64,000 bases of DNA from Cryptomeria japonica (GCF_030272615.1 NC_081410.1:284395957-284459956), one strand, 5' to 3'; shown: positions 1 through 9,059, counted from the first letter of the stretch. A program made the numbers and translations. The notes: generated by a model from the letters alone, not told the origin.

Positions 1-646
1 GCAAGCGGCCATGGTCAATGTAGGCAATCCAGTGGTTGGCAATAATATTAAATTGCATGGTGGACTCAGAACTAGTTGTTCGAACAGTGAAAAGCCCACC
101 AAGCAAGGGGATGATTTCTACATGAAAGATTAATGCAATTGATTATCTGAATATGCAAGTGTTACATACTGTTGGAAAGCTTCCGAAACAAGGAGATCAT
201 TTCCACAAACACTTTTAATAGAATTTTTCAACACGGAGAGCAGTTTCCAAGGGATGCATAAGATTTTCTCAATGGGATTTCTTTTTAATATAGTCACAGT
301 TCAGTTCATCATGCAAATTTCACATGGGGATAGCTATTTTTTGCATTTAGATATGCATATTTTTAAATAGGAGGATCAGTGGCAGTCCTTTTGAGCAAAA
401 AAGATTATTATTTTCCAAATTATGCATGAGTTTTTATGCCATTTTTGGGGTAGATTCACCCAAGGCTTTTCTCATGCAGTGATTATAGGATTTTTGAAGG
501 GGATTCATCATGATTTCTATATATTCCTTCTCTCCTTTTTTCCCTCTGGTTCTTTCTTTTCTGCATACACATTTTTTCAAAAATGCATTGTATCTCAGCA
601 CTTTTTTCAGTTTTTCAGCATTGTAATAGAGATTATTTTCAGTTTG
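1..646 (+). repeat. E1 5' LTR, left part
   Basis: This is homologous to 38,232-38,886 with scattered substitutions and small indels. It breaks at 646, where E2 begins, and resumes at 8,225. The only open frames here are short and on both strands, with no protein similarity I recognise. The last five bases (GTTTG, 642-646) are the target duplication of E2. Confidence 0.88.
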
Positions 647-833
647 TGAAAGGAAATAAAAGAGCAAGGAAAGGAAAATTAATCCAAGAAAGTTTATGAT
701 GAAGTAATTGTTACCATGAGAAAAGCAAAAAACTTTGGAGCATCACCCAAATGTGAAGAAGGAGGCACAAGAACTTTTGAAAGGGGAAAAGCAAAGAAAA
801 ACCCCTTGTGATATTATGAATGAGGCAATGCCT

Positions 834-875
<42 letters not shown>

Positions 876-1180
876 AAGAAGCTCTTTACAATATTGTCAT
901 TAAGAAGAAATGAGAGAGGAGGCATCTCTTAAATAGAGATGAGGAGAGGAGTTACAAAGTAAATCCCAAATCTATGAATGCCACCATTCATAAAATGTGT
1001 GTGCCATGTGTCCACATCCTCTTATGGAGGAAATCTAATATTCCTTAATAAAGGAAAATAAAAGAAATGACTTGTCCTCACACATGTACTAGAGGACAAA
1101 TTACATGTAGGAATTCCAAAGGAATATCCTAAACTAAATAAAAATAAACCTAAGCTAAGTAAAGATTAAATATTCTAACA
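647..1180 (-). repeat. E2 3' LTR
   Basis: This 534-bp LTR runs TG...CA on both strands (minus-strand start TGTTAGAATATT). It is nearly identical to 7,678-8,219; I see C/T and A/C differences near 929 and 972 plus a shorter (GA)n run (about 840-875). Confidence 0.95.
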
Positions 1181-1192
1181 CCCCCCCTTAAG
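1181..1192 (-). promoter_or_regulatory. E2 polypurine tract
   Basis: On the minus strand this reads CTTAAGGGGGGG and directly abuts the TGTTAG start of the 3' LTR. It is the expected primer for plus-strand DNA synthesis. It overlaps the last codons and stop of the pol frame. Confidence 0.85.
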
Positions 1193-2423
1193 CTTTACTT
1201 GGGGAGCTTACATCAAACCCTTCAATGGGTTGTAATCCAAGATTTTTACAATGAAATTGGAATTTTTCTTTACAAAGTGGCTTGGTCAAAATATCTGCAA
1301 TTTGGTCTTCCCCCTTGCAATAGAGGAGTGAAACTTGCCTGTCTTCAATTTGTTCTCTAATAAAGTGGTGTTGGAGAGCAATGTGTTTTGTCCTTGCATG
1401 GAAAACTGGATTTTTAGCCAAGGCAATGGCACTTTGGTTGTCACAATACAATGGAGTTGGTTCGTGTTGAGGTAGACCCAAATCTTCAAGTAATCTTCTA
1501 AGCCACAAGACTTCTTTGGAAGCATTAGTGCATCCTTTGTACTCAGCTTCAGTGGATCCAAGAGAGGTAGATTGTTGCTTTTTACTATTCCAAGAAATTG
1601 CTCCTGAACCAACAAAAAAATAGTAACCACAAGTAGATTTCCCATCATTGGGATCTCCACCTAGATCGGAATCAGTAAAACCTTTTAAAGTAAAATCAGA
1701 ATTTGCATCATAAAACAAACCTACATTCATTGTTCCTTTAATATATCTTAAAATTCTTTTAGCAACTTTAAAGTGTGTTTGTTGAGGTTTAGACATAAAT
1801 CTTGAAACCAAACCAACACTATAAGCAATATCGGGCCTAGTAAGAGTTAAATAATTTAAACTTCCAACTAATTGTCTATACAAAGTAGGATCAACAAGAG
1901 GAGTTTGCATATCAAGCATTAACTTAGTGCCTAATTCAATAGGAATTGAAACATGATGAGCATCATTCATTTTAAATTTATCTATGAGATCTTGAGCATA
2001 TTTACTTTGAGATAAGAAAATTCCTTTAGAGGTTTGCCAAATTTGCATTCCTAAGAAATAATGTAAAAGACCTAAATCAGTCATTTGAAATTTTTGATTA
2101 AGTTGAAACTTAATATCAGAAATCAAAGTATTGGAACTTGAAGTAAGAATCAAATCATCTACATACAAGATAATAATTATAATATCATCTTCACTATGTT
2201 TAATATACAAGTTAGGATCATGTTTACTTCTAATAAAGCCTTGAGAAAGAAAGAATTCATTAATCTTTGCATACCACTCCCTAGGAGATTGCTTTAATCC
2301 ATAAATTGATTTCTTTAATTTACAAACTAAGTGTGCATTACCTTCTTTAATAAAACCAGGAGGTTGAGACATATAAATTTCCTCATGTAAATCACCATTA
2401 AGAAAAGCACTTTTAACATCCAT
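1188..2423 (-). CDS. E2 Copia pol, C-terminal part: RT core and RNase H
   Basis: This 411-residue frame starts inside the reverse transcriptase at [10 protein letters not shown]. It shows the family motifs YGLKQSPREWY, the catalytic YVDD box (about residues 92-95) and the later GSLNYLTLTRPDIAYSVG segment. Ty1/Copia-type RNase H follows, with GFTDSD, STEAEY, YCDNQSAI and the terminal ADILTKPL motif. It is the direct continuation of the frame ending at 2,436, from which it is separated by one TAG codon in the sequence MN-stop-PIHQMDV, where the family normally has a sense codon. The enzyme part would copy genomic RNA into DNA and degrade the RNA strand. With that stop the copy could not make a full polyprotein, although the remaining frame is intact. 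Confidence 0.93.
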   Translation of the reverse strand: MDVKSAFLNGDLHEEIYMSQPPGFIKEGNAHLVCKLKKSIYGLKQSPREWYAKINEFFLSQGFIRSKHDPNLYIKHSEDDIIIIILYVDDLILTSSSNTLISDIKFQLNQKFQMTDLGLLHYFLGMQIWQTSKGIFLSQSKYAQDLIDKFKMNDAHHVSIPIELGTKLMLDMQTPLVDPTLYRQLVGSLNYLTLTRPDIAYSVGLVSRFMSKPQQTHFKVAKRILRYIKGTMNVGLFYDANSDFTLKGFTDSDLGGDPNDGKSTCGYYFFVGSGAISWNSKKQQSTSLGSTEAEYKGCTNASKEVLWLRRLLEDLGLPQHEPTPLYCDNQSAIALAKNPVFHARTKHIALQHHFIREQIEDRQVSLLYCKGEDQIADILTKPLCKEKFQFHCKNLGLQPIEGFDVSSPSKA

Positions 2424-2435
2424 TTGGTGAATAGG

Positions 2436-4250
2436 CTAATTCATTCTAGAAGCTAAAGCAAGCACAAGTTTAATTGTAGGCATTTTAGCAACAGGAGCGA
2501 AAGTTTCAGTATAATCTAAGCGTTCAATTTGAGAAAAACCTCTAGCAACTAATCTAGCTTTAAATTTACTAACTTGATTATTAGCATTCAATTTAGTTTT
2601 ATAAAGCCACTTGCAAGAAACAAGATTTTTACCAAGAGGCAAGGGAACTAAATCCCAAGTTTGGTTAGAAATTAGTGTATCATATTCTTCCTTCATTGCT
2701 TTTTGCCAATGTGGTTGATTTTTAGCTTGATCAAATGTTTTAGGATCATTAGAATTCTTAATAGTAGTCATTAAAGCATAATTACAATAATTAACTCTTC
2801 TAGCTTGAAGTTTATCCATTCTAGCTAAGTATTCATCACTATCTTGAATTAAAGATTTAAACCATTTAGGTCTTCTTTTAGAAGTAATGGATTCATCACT
2901 AGAAGAAGAGTCATGAGGAGTAGAGTTATTATTATCATCATCACTATCACTAGAAGGAATAGAAAGAGATGCATTAGGAGTAGGGTTAAGAGAAGGAGGT
3001 TGGTCCTCCACAAGCACAACTTTGGTTTGACCAAGTTCATCATCCTCCACTTTAGAACAATCATGAATGCCTTTTTCTGCAATACAAACATCTCTTGCAA
3101 CTTTTACCTTGTTAGTAATAGGATTGTAAACTCTATAACCTTTAGTATTTTCATCATAACCAACAAAAATAAAAGGAGAAGATTTAGCATCTAATTTTTT
3201 CCTTTTCTCCTTAGGTTCGTGAACATAAGCTATGGAACCAAAAATTCTTAAATTCTGCAAATTAGGCTTTCTACCAGACCAAGCTTCTTCAGGAGTTTTA
3301 TCCTTTAAGGCTTTGGTAGGTGTTCTATTAATTAAATATGTTGCACAAGCCATAGCTTCAGCCCAAAACTTGTAATCCATATTTTTAGCATGCAATAAAC
3401 ATCTAGCCATTTCAACAATTGTCCTATGCTTCTGTTCTGCCACACCATTTTGTTGTGGTGTATAAGGAACGCTAAGCTCATGTTTAATTCCAAAAGATTT
3501 CAAATAAGCATTAAATGCATTATTGACATATTCTCTTCCATTGTCAGTACGAAGAATCTTAATTTTAGAACCAGATTGCCTTTCTACAAACATATGAAAT
3601 TCAATAAACACATCAAGCACTTGATCCTTACTATGAAGGAAATATATCCATGTTCTCCTTGAAAAATCATCAACAAAGGTAAGTGCATACCTTGAACCTT
3701 GGATGGAGGGATTCTCCATGGGACCCAAGAGATCACTATGAACGAGGTGCAATTTAGTGTATGCCCTCCAAGATTGACCATGAGGAAAGGGTTCCCTATG
3801 CATCTTACCACTCATGCAACCATTGCAAACAATTTGAGAAGGAACAATAGTAGGCAATCCATCAACCATATTTGCTTTTTGCATTAGTGAAATATAATCA
3901 GAATTGAGATGGCCAAGTCTTTCATGCCATATAGTAAAATCAACAGTAGTAAGCAAAGAATACTTTGGAGGAGCAAATTCATAGAACTTGAATAAGTTAT
4001 CACTATCCATTTTAGCAGTAGCAATAACATGATTAGTGTTTGGATCAATGATATAACATACACCCCTATAAAAGTTAATCTTATAATCTTGACAAAGTTT
4101 AGGAACTGAGATCAAATTTGATTTTAATTCAGGAACATAAAGAACATCATGTAATTTCCCATTAGGAACATTCACATCACCAATAGCTTCAACTTTACAA
4201 CTATGATTATTAGCTAATTGAACAGGAATATTAGAAGTATCGGGATGCAA
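2436..4250 (-). CDS. E2 Copia pol, N-terminal part: protease end, integrase, RT start
   Basis: This frame of about 604 residues holds the end of the aspartic protease region, the GAG-pre-integrase zinc domain (WHERLGHLN, then CNGCMSGK), and the integrase core with catalytic residues in HSDLLG, RTDNGREY and QNGVAEQKH. A variable acidic/serine linker follows, then the RT start (ARLVARGF, YTETFAPVAK). It ends at the TAG that separates it from the RT core. At its upstream end it overlaps the gag-protease frame by about 37 bases in a different phase. Copia elements normally have gag and pol in one frame, so I read the overlap as a one-base insertion in the run TTTTAAATTTT near 4,245 rather than programmed frameshifting, though slippage there is not excluded. 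Confidence 0.92.
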   Translation of the reverse strand: MHPDTSNIPVQLANNHSCKVEAIGDVNVPNGKLHDVLYVPELKSNLISVPKLCQDYKINFYRGVCYIIDPNTNHVIATAKMDSDNLFKFYEFAPPKYSLLTTVDFTIWHERLGHLNSDYISLMQKANMVDGLPTIVPSQIVCNGCMSGKMHREPFPHGQSWRAYTKLHLVHSDLLGPMENPSIQGSRYALTFVDDFSRRTWIYFLHSKDQVLDVFIEFHMFVERQSGSKIKILRTDNGREYVNNAFNAYLKSFGIKHELSVPYTPQQNGVAEQKHRTIVEMARCLLHAKNMDYKFWAEAMACATYLINRTPTKALKDKTPEEAWSGRKPNLQNLRIFGSIAYVHEPKEKRKKLDAKSSPFIFVGYDENTKGYRVYNPITNKVKVARDVCIAEKGIHDCSKVEDDELGQTKVVLVEDQPPSLNPTPNASLSIPSSDSDDDNNNSTPHDSSSSDESITSKRRPKWFKSLIQDSDEYLARMDKLQARRVNYCNYALMTTIKNSNDPKTFDQAKNQPHWQKAMKEEYDTLISNQTWDLVPLPLGKNLVSCKWLYKTKLNANNQVSKFKARLVARGFSQIERLDYTETFAPVAKMPTIKLVLALASRMN

Positions 4251-5323
4251 AATTTAAAACATTCTTTATGAGAAGTAACATGTTGAGATGCACCAGAATC
4301 AATAATCCACTCAAGTGGTTGAGAAACATTATAAGTACATGTAAATGCATGACGAGATGAATTACCATTATTATTATTACCCTTCTTATAATGAGGTTTA
4401 TGTTGATTATTTTGATTATTTTGATTCATGGGCTTTTTACCATTTTGTTTCTTAAAACAATTATTAGTAATATGTCCATCTTTCCCACAATATGTGCAAT
4501 GGGGTCTTGTTTGAGAATTATTCCTTTGATTATTGTGATTATTATTATGATTATTATTATGAGAATTATTATGATAGGATTTAGAATGAGATTGATAATT
4601 AGGAGATTTGTGATTATTATTATGATTATTATTATGATTATGATTATGTTTATTATTATTGGATCTAAAATTATTATTATGATTTTGATTTTTAGACATA
4701 AAAGCATGTTCACTACTTTTAAGAGTACCAAATTGAATTAATTTAGCTTCCTCTTGATGCAATAAATTACGAAAAATATCGTATGTTAATTGAGTAGCTA
4801 AGCTAGGAATAGCAAGTTGAGCATGAATATTCGTAATAAATTGTTGAAATTGACGAGGAAGACATTTTTTAAGAATAAGATGAATTAAACGTAAATCAGC
4901 TAGAGTAACTCCTAAACCAGTTAATTGACTATTAACAGAATCAAACTTTAATAAGAATTCATCCATAGTTTTAAAATCCGTATACCTTAGATCTTCAAGT
5001 TGATCTTGAAGTTGAATTTTTCGGGATTCATTTGAGCTATCATAAGTTGTTTTTAAAATTTCCCAAGCTTCATGCGCTTTTGTACAATTTCCAATTAAAA
5101 CATACAAATCAGGAACCATTGAAATACCAATTAAACCAAGTGCTTCCTCATTTTGAGCCTTCCATCTATCTAGGTCAGCTTGAGAAGCAGATGTAGCGGG
5201 TTCAAAAGTTTTATCAGTCGCAACATCCAAAAGGTGTTTGAAATGAAAAATAAACGAGATATGTGTTTTCCAAGAGTGATAATTGGAACTATTTAATTTA
5301 ATTTATGGAATTAATGTAGACAT
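4214..5323 (-). CDS. E2 Copia gag and protease
   Basis: The start is best placed at the ATG at 5,323-5,321, because the preceding frame then contains the family signature LNSSNYHSW; a TAA at 5,305-5,303 interrupts codon 7. The open stretch from 5,230 covers the UBN2-type gag domain (AHEAWEILKTTYD, LTGLGVTLAD), a low-complexity His/Asn-rich region (about residues 190-240), a zinc knuckle CTYCGKDGHITNNC (CX2CX4HX4C) and the protease motif WIIDSGASQHVTS. Gag packages the RNA, the knuckle binds nucleic acid, and the protease would cleave the polyprotein. The Asn/His tract is unusually long and reads as AT-rich trinucleotide expansion. Confidence 0.9.
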
Positions 5324-5868
5324 GATAGCAAAATAATGAACAAATTATGCTTAATATTGAAAAAAAATGCCCTCTTGGATAAAAAATAAAAAAAAATTTA
5401 ACCTCCTTGATTAAAAAAAACTAACCAAATTGGATTAACAAAATTTTTTATTTTATTTTATTTTTTAAAATAACAAAATATTTAAAAATATTTATGAAAG
5501 AAGAATAAAATATCAATTTGAAATTTGTAATAATAAATTTTAAAAACTTAAATTTTAGTTAAACAAACTTTATTAAAAAAACTTTAAATTTTTAATTAAA
5601 AAGAAACTATTTATATAAAAAAGGTTTATATAATTAAAAAAATTGTTTTTTTTTTTTTTAAAAACTTTAAAAAACTTTTTATATATATAAAAAATATGTA
5701 TAAACCTTTTTTAATGTATGAATTAATAAGAAAAGAACTTAAACTTTTAAAGTTTTTAGAAATAATGAATAAGAAATGAAATACGAACTAATAAACGTAC
5801 AAGCTACTGGAAGAAAAATGATTGATTCAAAGGCAGAGGCGTTACTGCACAGGTGACAGAGACGTTGA
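5324..5868. other. AT-rich spacer inside E2
   Basis: Very AT-rich DNA with long A and T runs lies between gag and the captured exons. I see no gene. It probably belongs to the inserted non-retroviral cargo, but its source is not recognisable. Confidence 0.5.
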
Positions 5869-6060
5869 ATGCAGGTTATGATGATTTGCAGGGAATACAC
5901 AGTGCAGCACAGTGAAGTTACAGGGAAGAAGATGGCAGCCAAGGCCGAAAAGAAGGTTCCAAAGGAGATCCAGGCGAAGCTTAACCAGTCTGCGTTGGAT
6001 CCAAACCCAGTTAACAAAATGGGCAAGGAGTTCTGGTTATTATGCTCGACTTTTGTCTGA
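5869..6060 (+). pseudogene. Captured exon-like fragment of unknown host gene
   Basis: An exon-like stretch in GC-richer DNA than its surroundings lies antisense to E2. It reads EYTVQHSEVTGKKMAAK, then AEKKVPKEIQAKLNQ and DPNPVNKMGKEFW. It is preceded by ATTTGCAG, a plausible 3' splice site, and the reading stops at 6,058. I do not recognise the protein. The composition, splice-like border and position beside two recognisable host fragments argue that it is a third captured exon rather than retroelement sequence. Confidence 0.45.
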
Positions 6061-6317
6061 GACTAATAAACACAAACAAAAAAATCTACAAGCGAATCAC
6101 CTACAATTGAAGGGCATTCAAGTTTATGAATAAGGTGATTCCAGTTCAATCCAACGCATGTGAATTATTCTTCCATCCTTGGAATTGATAGTTTCAGATT
6201 ACAAAGGAAATGAGTGCAAAGTAAATATGCCTACCACAGTATAAAATAAAATTCTGAAAAATCATTTTAAAACTAGCAAGAAAGAATAGTCCTTAAACAA
6301 ACTCAATTGTCAGATGC

Positions 6318-6475
6318 GAGGAGAACTGGTAAGTTTCTTTTTTTGTTTCTAGGGTTGCTTAGATTTAACAATATTTTTTTGCTTAGTTTCTAGGGTTGCT
6401 TAGATATGTATATTTTTGTTAAATTCACCACCTTAAACTATAGTTGATCTTTGTCTGTCCTCTGTGTGTCTTACA
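6318..6475 (+). other. Intron-like segment within captured DNA
   Basis: A donor-like AACTG|GTAAGTTTC at about 6,329, a T-rich body with a short internal repeat (TTTCTAGGGTTGCTTAGAT occurs twice) and an acceptor CTTACAG at about 6,475 precede the open stretch that follows. If real, the cargo kept an intron, which points to capture of genomic DNA or of an antisense transcript rather than spliced mRNA. Confidence 0.45.
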
Positions 6476-6763
6476 GAGGCTATTCTCAAGGAACGACCAG
6501 TTGCAGGGATTGAGGCCCGATTCAATCAGTTGCAGTTTCGATTGGGGGCACTGAGGACCTTAACAATAGCAGCGCTGGAGGTGTGGATGCGAAAGTTCTT
6601 GCAGTCACTTGAACTGTTTGAAGAAAATGAAAGAAAGAAGCTTGTTGTTTTCACTGCACTCACTTTCTCTCAGAAACTGTCTGGGCTACCCCCAGAAACT
6701 GTTTTTCAACGTCTCCTTAAAGACAATCTTATGGCCAAAGGCATATTCAAACAAGCAGAATAA
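6476..6763 (+). pseudogene. Captured fragment of an eIF5-mimic/BZW-type protein gene
   Basis: From about 6,590 the frame reads KFLQSLELFEENERKK, then FTALTFSQKLSGLPPE and TVFQRLLKDNLMAKGI. This matches my memory of a conserved stretch in plant BZW-type (basic leucine zipper and W2 domain, eIF5-mimic) proteins, which bind initiation factor eIF2. The piece before it (EAILKERPVAGIEARFNQ) does not belong to that family as I know it, so this may be a junction of two exons. The frame ends in TAA at 6,761. Only about 52 of more than 400 residues are present, and it lies antisense to E2, so it is a non-functional capture. Confidence 0.72.
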
Positions 6764-6789
6764 CAACTAAAATAATAGAAGCTACTAAA

Positions 6790-6952
6790 ATGACAAGCAG
6801 AATAACACCAGGTGTTTGAGCTAATCTTCTCAGACAGCACACAGCTAAAAGAAATCAGGATGCCATTGCCTATGTGGGAAATTTGGATGCCCAAGTCACA
6901 GAAGAAATGATATGGGAATTATTCGTTCAAGCAGGACCCGTCGTTAATGTGA
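6790..6952 (+). pseudogene. SF3B4: Captured N-terminus of splicing factor SF3B4 (SAP49)
   Basis: An ATG at 6,790 opens MTSRITPGV, a TGA replaces one codon (GGA in the ancestor is likely), and the frame continues [27 protein letters not shown] and [13 protein letters not shown]. These are the N-terminus and first half of RRM1 of SF3B4, a U2 snRNP SF3b subunit that contacts pre-mRNA near the branch site. The RNP2-type YVGNLD motif is plain. The match stops near 6,952, before RNP1. It begins only about 40 bases after the BZW-like fragment, so two unlinked host genes have been joined inside one retroelement. It is antisense to E2 and cannot make a working protein. Confidence 0.88.
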
Positions 6953-7289
6953 ATGGATGGAGATTTTGATTTTAAATTTGATGGATGGAGATTTTGATTT
7001 TACTTTGAAAATGATTTTAGATTTCAAATTTTCAAAATGCTTAAATAGAGAGAAAGTTTGAAATAAACTGATAAAGAATAAATTATATCTGCCTTAAAGA
7101 GAAATTATAATAGCTTACTACAATCAGTTATTTTTACAATATAAACCCTTTTATTTATCAATAACACCTGCAAATAAAGATGTTAGGACTGAATGGCAGA
7201 TTCAAACAAATTGAATCAGAATAGTTGTAAGCAAGAAAAAGGTTAAAATCTGCAAGTGAATCAGAAATGAAATTTAATAATAAATTAGT
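6953..7289. other. Non-coding E2 leader with a short tandem repeat
   Basis: A 20-30 bp unit containing GATGGATGGAGATTTTGATT occurs twice directly after the SF3B4 fragment (about 6,951-7,004). The rest is AT-rich, with no gene seen. Confidence 0.5.
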
Positions 7290-7447
7290 TTTGGCGGCAA
7301 GCCGACCAAATAAATTAAGGAGACTAAGTTTGGCGGTAAACCTTCCAAACTATGCACACTAAAAAAAATAGAAACTTTGGCGGCAAGCCTTCCAAAGATA
7401 CAAATTTAAACTAAAAAAGGAGGAACTTTGGCAGCAAGCCTTCCAAA
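7290..7447 (-). repeat. Four-copy hairpin array in E2 leader
   Basis: Four 21-nt copies lie at 7,290-7,310, 7,329-7,349, 7,376-7,396 and 7,427-7,447. Each has an outer stem TTTGG/CCAAA and an inner stem. In copies 1 and 3 the inner stem is GGC/GCC; in copy 2 both sides change to GGT/ACC, which keeps pairing. In copy 4 a single change gives a G-U wobble on the sense (minus) strand. On the sense strand copies 1, 3 and 4 close with a CUUG tetraloop. The array sits about 220-390 nt downstream of the primer site, where packaging or dimerisation signals of retroelements commonly lie. Confidence 0.8.
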
Positions 7448-7665
7448 GCCCTTTTTTTAACAAAAACTAACTAGAATAGGAGATTAAACCTGCAGGCAAA
7501 CTTGTTAACAAGTTTGAAAAAAAAGTTAAAATTTGAAACCAAAACCTGCACAATAGAAAATATTAGAAAAGAACTTCTTCTCCTCTCAAGAATGCCTCCA
7601 ACAAGGTGAACTCCACAGAATGGTAACCATCATCAATGTCAACTTAAAACAAGGATTAGAAACCT
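7448..7665. other. E2 untranslated leader next to primer site
   Basis: AT-rich DNA without a gene. On the sense strand it forms the first part of the leader after the primer site. Confidence 0.6.
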
Positions 7666-7677
7666 GCTCTAATACCA
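7666..7677 (-). promoter_or_regulatory. E2 primer binding site (tRNA-iMet)
   Basis: The minus strand reads TGGTATTAGAGC immediately after the LTR end ...CTTTCA. It matches the usual Copia tRNA-iMet site TGGTATCAGAGC with one C-to-T change. It fixes both the 5' LTR boundary and the element's direction. Confidence 0.92.
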
Positions 7678-7864
7678 TGAAAGGAAATAAAAGAGCAAGG
7701 AAAGGAAAATTAATCCAAGAAAGTTTATGATGAAGTAATTGTTACCATGAGAAAAGCAAAAAACTTTGGAGCATCACCCAAATGTGAAGAAGGAGGCACA
7801 AGAACTTTTGAAAGGGGAAAAGCAAAGAAAAACCCCTTGTGATATTATGAATGAGGCAATGCCT

Positions 7865-7914
<50 letters not shown>

Positions 7915-8219
7915 AAGAAGCTCTTTACAATATTGTCATTAAGAAGAAATGAGAGAGGAGGCATCTTTTAAATAGAGATGAGGAGAGGAGTTACAAAGTA
8001 ACTCCCAAATCTATGAATGCCACCATTCATAAAATGTGTGTGCCATGTGTCCACATCCTCTTATGGAGGAAATCTAATATTCCTTAATAAAGGAAAATAA
8101 AAGAAATGACTTGTCCTCACACATGTACTAGAGGACAAATTACATGTAGGAATTCCAAAGGAATATCCTAAACTAAATAAAAATAAACCTAAGCTAAGTA
8201 AAGATTAAATATTCTAACA
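7678..8219 (-). repeat. E2 5' LTR with TATA-like box and (GA)n tract
   Basis: This 542-bp LTR acts as the promoter copy for the minus-strand element. On the sense strand a TATA-like TATTTAA (7,974-7,968) lies about 55-100 nt upstream of a (CT)n run (7,913-7,871), which would be in the RNA leader or near its start. The (GA)n run is about 43 nt here and about 35 nt in the other LTR. Confidence 0.9.
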
Positions 8220-8224
8220 GTTTG

Positions 8225-8803
8225 CAATAGAGAGTTTCAGTTTCCTTGTCAATTTTTTTTATTTTTTCATTGTCAGATGAATGATTTGACAAAGTTATTG
8301 TGATTTAATTCTGAATCCTTTTCTTTGTCTCATTTATGCTTTGCAGAAATAGGAAGATTTCATAGTAGGTTCATGTTGTGGGTTGTATTCATTTGGTTTC
8401 TAGTTCTTTGCATGTTTGTGAAAAATCACTTTTCCTACATGCAGAAGTTAGATAACTTCATGCCTTCACATGAAATATTTATGAATTTTTTTTATCTTAT
8501 TTGATTTGTGGAATATTTTTTGGGTCTTGTTGCAGCTGGTTATAGTTTTAGGATAGCAAGTAGAACTGCATCATTTTGGTGTATCACCTCTATTAGGATA
8601 GGTTTCTTTTCATTACATGCAAGACTTTTTACCCTTTTCCTATAAAAAGTTAGTGTAGGAGATCCATCAAAATAGGAAGTAGGCCTGATCTCCTGAGATT
8701 CAACTTCACCTTGAGCAACTTACAGGCTCGAAGGTGTTTCCATGTTTCACAGGATTGCTTATTTTTAAACTTAGCATCACGGGTGCAACACTCAGTGACA
8801 ACA
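8225..8803 (+). repeat. E1 5' LTR, right part
   Basis: The E1 LTR resumes after the E2 target duplication (8,220-8,224) and matches 38,880-39,455. It ends ...CAGTGACAACA. No gene is present; a short open frame at its end (8,711-8,962) is an LTR/primer-site shadow. Confidence 0.88.
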
Positions 8804-8966
8804 GTTTTTAGCACGCTTGGTGGGACAAGTTTGAGCTATCACAACTCAAAGAAAATCCATTTTTATTGTTGTTTTGGTATTGACAACAGTTTTTGGCATG
8901 CCCAGTGGGACACGTTTGAGCTATCACAGTTCAAAGGAAATCCATTTTTGTTGTTGTTTTGATATT
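8797..8966 (+). promoter_or_regulatory. E1 primer binding region, tandemly duplicated
   Basis: An 85-bp unit is repeated in tandem (8,797-8,881 and 8,882-8,966) and includes the last seven LTR bases plus the primer site. The two sites read TTTTTAGCACGCTTGGTGGG and TTTTTGGCATGCCCAGTGGG. The second keeps the TGG start expected opposite a tRNA CCA end; the first, which actually abuts the LTR, does not. The tRNA species is not certain from the sequence. Confidence 0.7.
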
Positions 8967-9059
8967 GACAGCAGTATTTCAGCCTATTGAGGTTGTTTTT
9001 TCTAAGTACTTGGTGACTCTATTTTCTAGTTTTATGTGTAGAACAAGTCTTAATAGCAT

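Larger units (their letters stand above)
647..8219 (-). mobile_element. E2: young Copia LTR retrotransposon carrying host gene fragments
   Basis: The element has LTRs at 647-1,180 and 7,678-8,219, a perfect 5-bp target duplication GTTTG (642-646 and 8,220-8,224), a polypurine tract next to the low-coordinate LTR and a tRNA-iMet primer site next to the high-coordinate LTR, so it is transcribed on the minus strand. The empty site survives in the other E1 LTR near 38,870-38,890, where the flanks are continuous. The two LTRs differ by about two substitutions plus the length of a (GA)n run, so insertion is recent. Gag-pol spans 5,323-1,188 with one early stop, one frameshift and one internal stop. 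An unusual 2.3 kb segment (5,324-7,665) between primer site and gag holds captured host exons and a hairpin array. Confidence 0.95.

Noticed and set aside
735-932. Open frame with a long Arg-Glu repeat, and its reverse with Ser-Leu repeat
   Set aside because: It is the translated (GA)n microsatellite of the E2 LTR, repeated at 7,871-7,913.
2913-4741. Several plus-strand and shifted-frame open stretches rich in Ile/Met across the E2 gag-pol region
   Set aside because: They are shadows of AT-rich gag-pol codons (for example the Asn/His tract); none has a domain.
7290-7447. CRISPR-like array of short palindromic repeats
   Set aside because: Only four copies with unequal AT-rich spacers in a plant retroelement leader; no cas genes, and the hairpin reading explains it better.
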